Source: Eublepharis macularius (Eukaryota; Chordata; Lepidosauria; Squamata; Eublepharidae). From it: 64,000 bases of DNA. The notes beneath the pieces are model-generated. The model was not told the DNA's origin. It worked only from the letters and a program-made list of their open reading frames with translations, and did no database searches. Positions 61,095-64,000 of this stretch are shown here, piece after piece (positions within the stretch are counted from its first letter, which is position 1; each line of letters begins with the position of its first letter). The DNA is taken from NCBI RefSeq assembly GCF_028583425.1, contig NC_072805.1:21416001-21480000 (forward strand). The letters run 5' to 3'. A program made the translations under genes and the position numbers.

Positions 61095-61257
61095 GGAGGG
61101 GCTGGCGCTAGGGGTTAGCATTCACGTTTAATCCCAGCATCCCCAGTTAAAAAGATCAGGTAGTGAGTGATTTGAAAGATCTTCACTTGAGACCCCGGAG
61201 AGAACCTTCTGATCAGAGTGGGCAATGCTGACTTTGATAGACCAATGGTCTGACTCA
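61095..61257 (+). mobile_element. SINE (GGCATGCAGAAGG family), truncated at 3' by fold-back P9
   Basis: TTTAATCCCAGCATCCCCAG, GATCAGGTAGTGAGTGATTT, GAGACCCCGGAGAGAACC and AATGGTCTGACTCA, where P9 starts. Confidence 0.72.
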
Positions 61258-61460
61258 GAGCCAAGCTACAAGAGAAGATTTACACGAGGAGGAACAGGTA
61301 AAGGGAGTCGCAATGTTAGCCAGGAAGTGGAGTTTTAAAAGAGATCAGAAGGCTTTGTTAATTTCCCCTCTCCACAGAGCCAGGGAGATCAGCTGCTCAG
61401 AGGGTTTGTTAATTTCCTCTTTGCCTCTTAGAAGGGGAGGTGAAACTGACAGAGCCTTCC
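61258..61460 (+). mobile_element. Long-arm fold-back MITE, left half only (copy P9)
   Basis: It starts GAGCCAAGCTACAAGAGAAG and follows P2 through GAGGTGAAACTGACAGAGCC, then stops where a SINE begins. No right arm follows that SINE, so the element is truncated. It also abuts the 3' end of another SINE on its left. Confidence 0.7.
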
Positions 61461-61464
61461 AGTC

Positions 61465-61707
61465 TGGTGGTGGTCAAGAGCGGTGGGACTCTAATCTGGA
61501 GAACCGGGTTTGATTCCCCAGTCCTTCACGTGAAGCCAGCTGAGTGGCCTTGGGTCAGTCACAGCTCTCTCAGAGCTCTCTCAGCCCCACCCACCTTACA
61601 GGGTGATTGTCGTGAGGATAATAATGACATACTTTGTAAACCGCTCTGAGGGGGCAATAAGTTATCCTGAAGGGCGGTATATAAATCACATGTTGTTGTT
61701 GTTATTC
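61465..61707 (+). mobile_element. tRNA-like SINE with L2-like tail, copy 4
   Basis: GTGGTCAAGAGCGGTGGG, GGGTTTGATTCCCC and the tail GGCGGTATATAAATCACATG(TTG)n. It begins where fold-back copy P9 breaks off. Confidence 0.8.
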
Positions 61708-62281
61708 CCTTCTCATAGTCAGCTGGAGAAGAAGGAGTCTGTTCCCACCCTTCTGCATGGCACAGAGGCCTGGTCTAGACATGCAGTGGAATGGGGTGGG
61801 ACAGCACCCAGGTGGAAGAATGGGCTGTGCCACTTCAGACTGATAATCAGAGGGATTATCATTTTCAAAGTTCCTCTAGATTAATAATGCCCTATAAGTG
61901 GGGAAATGGCACAGCAGGCCAAAAGCTACTCTAGACCCATTCTTCCTGATATACCCTTTAAAAAAAACCGGCAGGGAGTTTTTGCATGGGTTATTAGTAT
62001 ATCTTTCCCCACCTCCAGTCTTTAGTGGTGTAGTCCTTCCTACTGCCTCCAGGGGCTGAGGCGCCTCTCCAGCACAGGGGAAGTTGCACTTTAGCTCAGT
62101 GTAAAGGTTCCCGGACTTAAACACTGATTTTCTACTGGTTCTACTAAAGGAAATTAATCTTTATAATGGGTTACGCCTTGATGATGTTCCAGTTTCCCAT
62201 TTGGACCTCCCTCCTCACACATATATAGACTGAAGCCTCTGGGCTTTCTTGGTCTAGCTTTCACTCTCTTTGGTCTCACGC

Positions 62282-62503
62282 TAGGGTTGCCAGCCTCCAG
62301 CTGGTGGCTGGAGAGCTCCCAGAATTACAACTGAGCTCCAGGTGACAGAGATCAGTTTCCCTGGAGAAAATGGCCGCTTTGGAGGGTGGTGGACTCTACG
62401 GCATTATACCTCAATGAGGCCCCTCCCCTCCGCAAACCCTGCCCTCTCCAGGCTCCACCCCTAAAATCTCCAGAAATTTCCCAACCTGGACCTGGCAACC
62501 CCA
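62282..62503 (+). mobile_element. hAT-like MITE (TAGGGTTGCCAG family), copy D
   Basis: Starts TAGGGTTGCCAGCC and ends CCTGGCAACCCCA. No matching 8-bp duplication is visible, so the flanks have diverged or an end has changed. Confidence 0.78.
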
Positions 62504-62569
62504 AGTACAGCCCATGTGGTTCAGGGCCTTAGCTAGAGACATCCCCTCCAGGCTAAATCATAATAAATA

Positions 62570-62768
62570 AATCTTTGGGGCACCTTTATTTTTTTTCCAG
62601 CTGTATTGAGAGGGTTGTCCCCTCTTCCATGTTACCGTCACAACAATCCTGAGAAGTAAGTTAGGCTGGGAACTAGTGACCGGTCCAAGATTACTCAGGG
62701 CAGTGGCTGAATTTGAACTCAGGCCTCTGCGCTCCTAGTCTAACACTTGGACCACTATACTGTGTTTT
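62570..62768 (-). mobile_element. tRNA-like SINE (CTCTGCCATGG family), diverged
   Basis: GTCACAACAATCCTGAGAAG, AAGTTAGGCTGGG and GCTGAATTTGAACTCAGGCC in order on the - strand. Confidence 0.7.
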
Positions 62769-62929
62769 GCTTTAGAGAAATTATACCGTACCATGCTAGT
62801 AACAGGAAGATGTTTTAGTCTTTTAGGGATGCCAGGTAGCAGTGGAGCCGGGGTGGGTGGGTAGCTCCCACTCTAGTGATGGCAGATAGATCCTCCGGAG
62901 GGGAAGCGCCAGAGATTCAACTTCTCCAG

Positions 62930-63150
62930 TGTGGTGTAGTGGTTAGAGTGGACTACGATCTGGGAGGCTCAGGTTTGATTCCCCTCTCTGCCACGGAAGC
63001 TGGCTGAGTGACGTTGGGCTAGTCACTCTCAGCCTGACCTACCTCACAGGGCTGTCATTGTGAGAGTGAACTGGAGGACGGAAGAACAATGTAAGCTGCT
63101 TTGAGTCTCCATTGGGGAGAAAGGTGGGAGTATACATGAAAGAAATAAAA
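62930..63150 (+). mobile_element. tRNA-like SINE (CTCTGCCATGG family)
   Basis: GTGTAGTGGTTAGAGTGGAC, GGTTTGATTCCCCTCTCTGC, CTACCTCACAGGGCTGTC and AAGGTGGGAGTATACATGAA. Confidence 0.8.
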
Positions 63151-63449
63151 GCCATCCACCTTAGCACATGCTAAGTAGCACTTGTGTAGCATTGTTGAAT
63201 ATTGTGCTATTGTTGCGCGAAAGCAGTCATCCACATCTAGGCTTTCCTGTGCAGTCCAGACAACGCAGTTGCAAATTATACAACTGCAAAATGTGCAATG
63301 TTGTGGGTATGGATGCAGCCTTAGAACACGCCAATTAGTACTTGGTTCGATCCTCTTCTGCCACAAATTAGGTAAGCCTCAGGCAAGCCATTCTCCCCAC
63401 TTGCACTCCATAGTTCATACAGCTGGCCTACCTTTCAGGGTTGTTGTAA

Positions 63450-63655
63450 CAATTGTGTGTGCGTGTTATGTGCCATCAAGTCACTTCCAACTTACGGAGA
63501 CTCCCTGAATGAAAGCCCTCCCAAACATCCTAACATTAACAGTCTTGCTCAGATCTTGCAAACTGATATATGGCTTCCTTTATCGAGTCAAGGCATTTCA
63601 TTTTGGCATCTTTTCTATTTCCTTCCACTTTTCCTAGCATTATTACTGAAATGCT
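63450..63655 (-). mobile_element. BovB LINE 3' end
   Basis: The reverse complement resembles the BovB end at 6040, from GCTAGGAAAAGTGGAAG to CACTTGATGGCACATAACACG. It is truncated at 5' near 63655. Confidence 0.65.
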
Positions 63656-63837
63656 AAACATTCATTAAGTGACACTGATACCCTCCCGCATCACTTTCTC
63701 CTAACCTTTTAGGAAACTGGACAAACCAGATTTGCTCCGAGCCAGCCTTCCTAATTAATTAAGCCCAAATGGTTATTAACCCTTGGCCTTGTTTGGAAGA
63801 GCTCCCCAACTCGGATTTGGTTCCTCGCTTAATTTAA

Positions 63838-63903
63838 AGCCAAGCTACAAGTGACGAATTACACTTGCCTGGCAAGAGTGATTCGTCACTTGTAGCTTGG
63901 CTC
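63838..63903. mobile_element. Minimal 66-bp hairpin of the fold-back family (copy P6)
   Basis: It starts AGCCAAGCTACAAGTGACGA and ends CGTCACTTGTAGCTTGGCTC, with arms nearly meeting around GCCTGGC. Flanks are TAA and TTA. It keeps only the terminal ~20 bases of the larger copies. Confidence 0.8.
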
Positions 63904-64000
63904 TTAGTGCACTCAAACGCGCAAGAGAGGAGGGCAACTCTCTGTTGTAGCGATTCTGGTTACAAAGTTAGTTAAAGTGAAGTAACTGATCCGCGTACTC

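Overview
The window looks like a squamate reptile (lizard-type) nuclear genome. The evidence is vertebrate spliced genes, a Sauria-type SINE ending in ACCTTT, BovB (RTE) LINE 3' ends, 5S-rRNA-derived SINEs, an L2-clade LINE with an open reading frame, and many short non-autonomous DNA transposons. The species cannot be fixed by eye. No retroviral or LTR element was recognised.

Three host genes are supported. PHAF1 (C16orf70) enters from the left edge on the + strand; its last 11 coding exons lie at 13-15708, followed by a long 3' UTR to about 17935. B3GNT9 is a single-exon coding region on the - strand (27191-28435), tail-to-tail with PHAF1. TRADD is on the - strand in four coding exons (53870-60560), encoding 311 residues with an N-terminal TRAF-binding domain and a C-terminal death domain. 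The order and orientation PHAF1(+) B3GNT9(-) TRADD(-) match human 16q22.1 as I remember it. FBXL8, which follows TRADD in mammals, was not recognised in the last 3.4 kb. The genes do not form a pathway: one is an autophagy factor, one a Golgi glycosyltransferase and one a TNF-receptor adaptor.

The rest is introns and intergenic DNA dominated by repeats. (1) A fold-back family has ends reading GAGCCAAGCTACAAG; three copies are exactly 234 bp, several are flanked by TAA, and the two arms of a copy can share variants absent from other copies. A longer-armed family and a 66-bp minimal hairpin share the same ends. (2) hAT-like MITEs with 8-bp target duplications include a TAGGGTTGCCAG family (39942, 41020, 41545, 62282), a very GC-rich CAGGGCCGGCG family (690, 9091), one with an internal tandem repeat (20101) and one at 34648. 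(3) At least four tRNA-like SINE families occur, several split by MITEs. (4) An L2 LINE at about 42600-45748 has an uninterrupted endonuclease plus reverse transcriptase frame, and its 3' tail resembles that of one SINE family. (5) A near-perfect 76-bp-arm hairpin lies at 12688-12868.

The most interesting non-genic signals are the fold-back element families and the LINE/SINE tail sharing. A possible small spliced - strand gene at 37286-38432 is offered only as a weak candidate.
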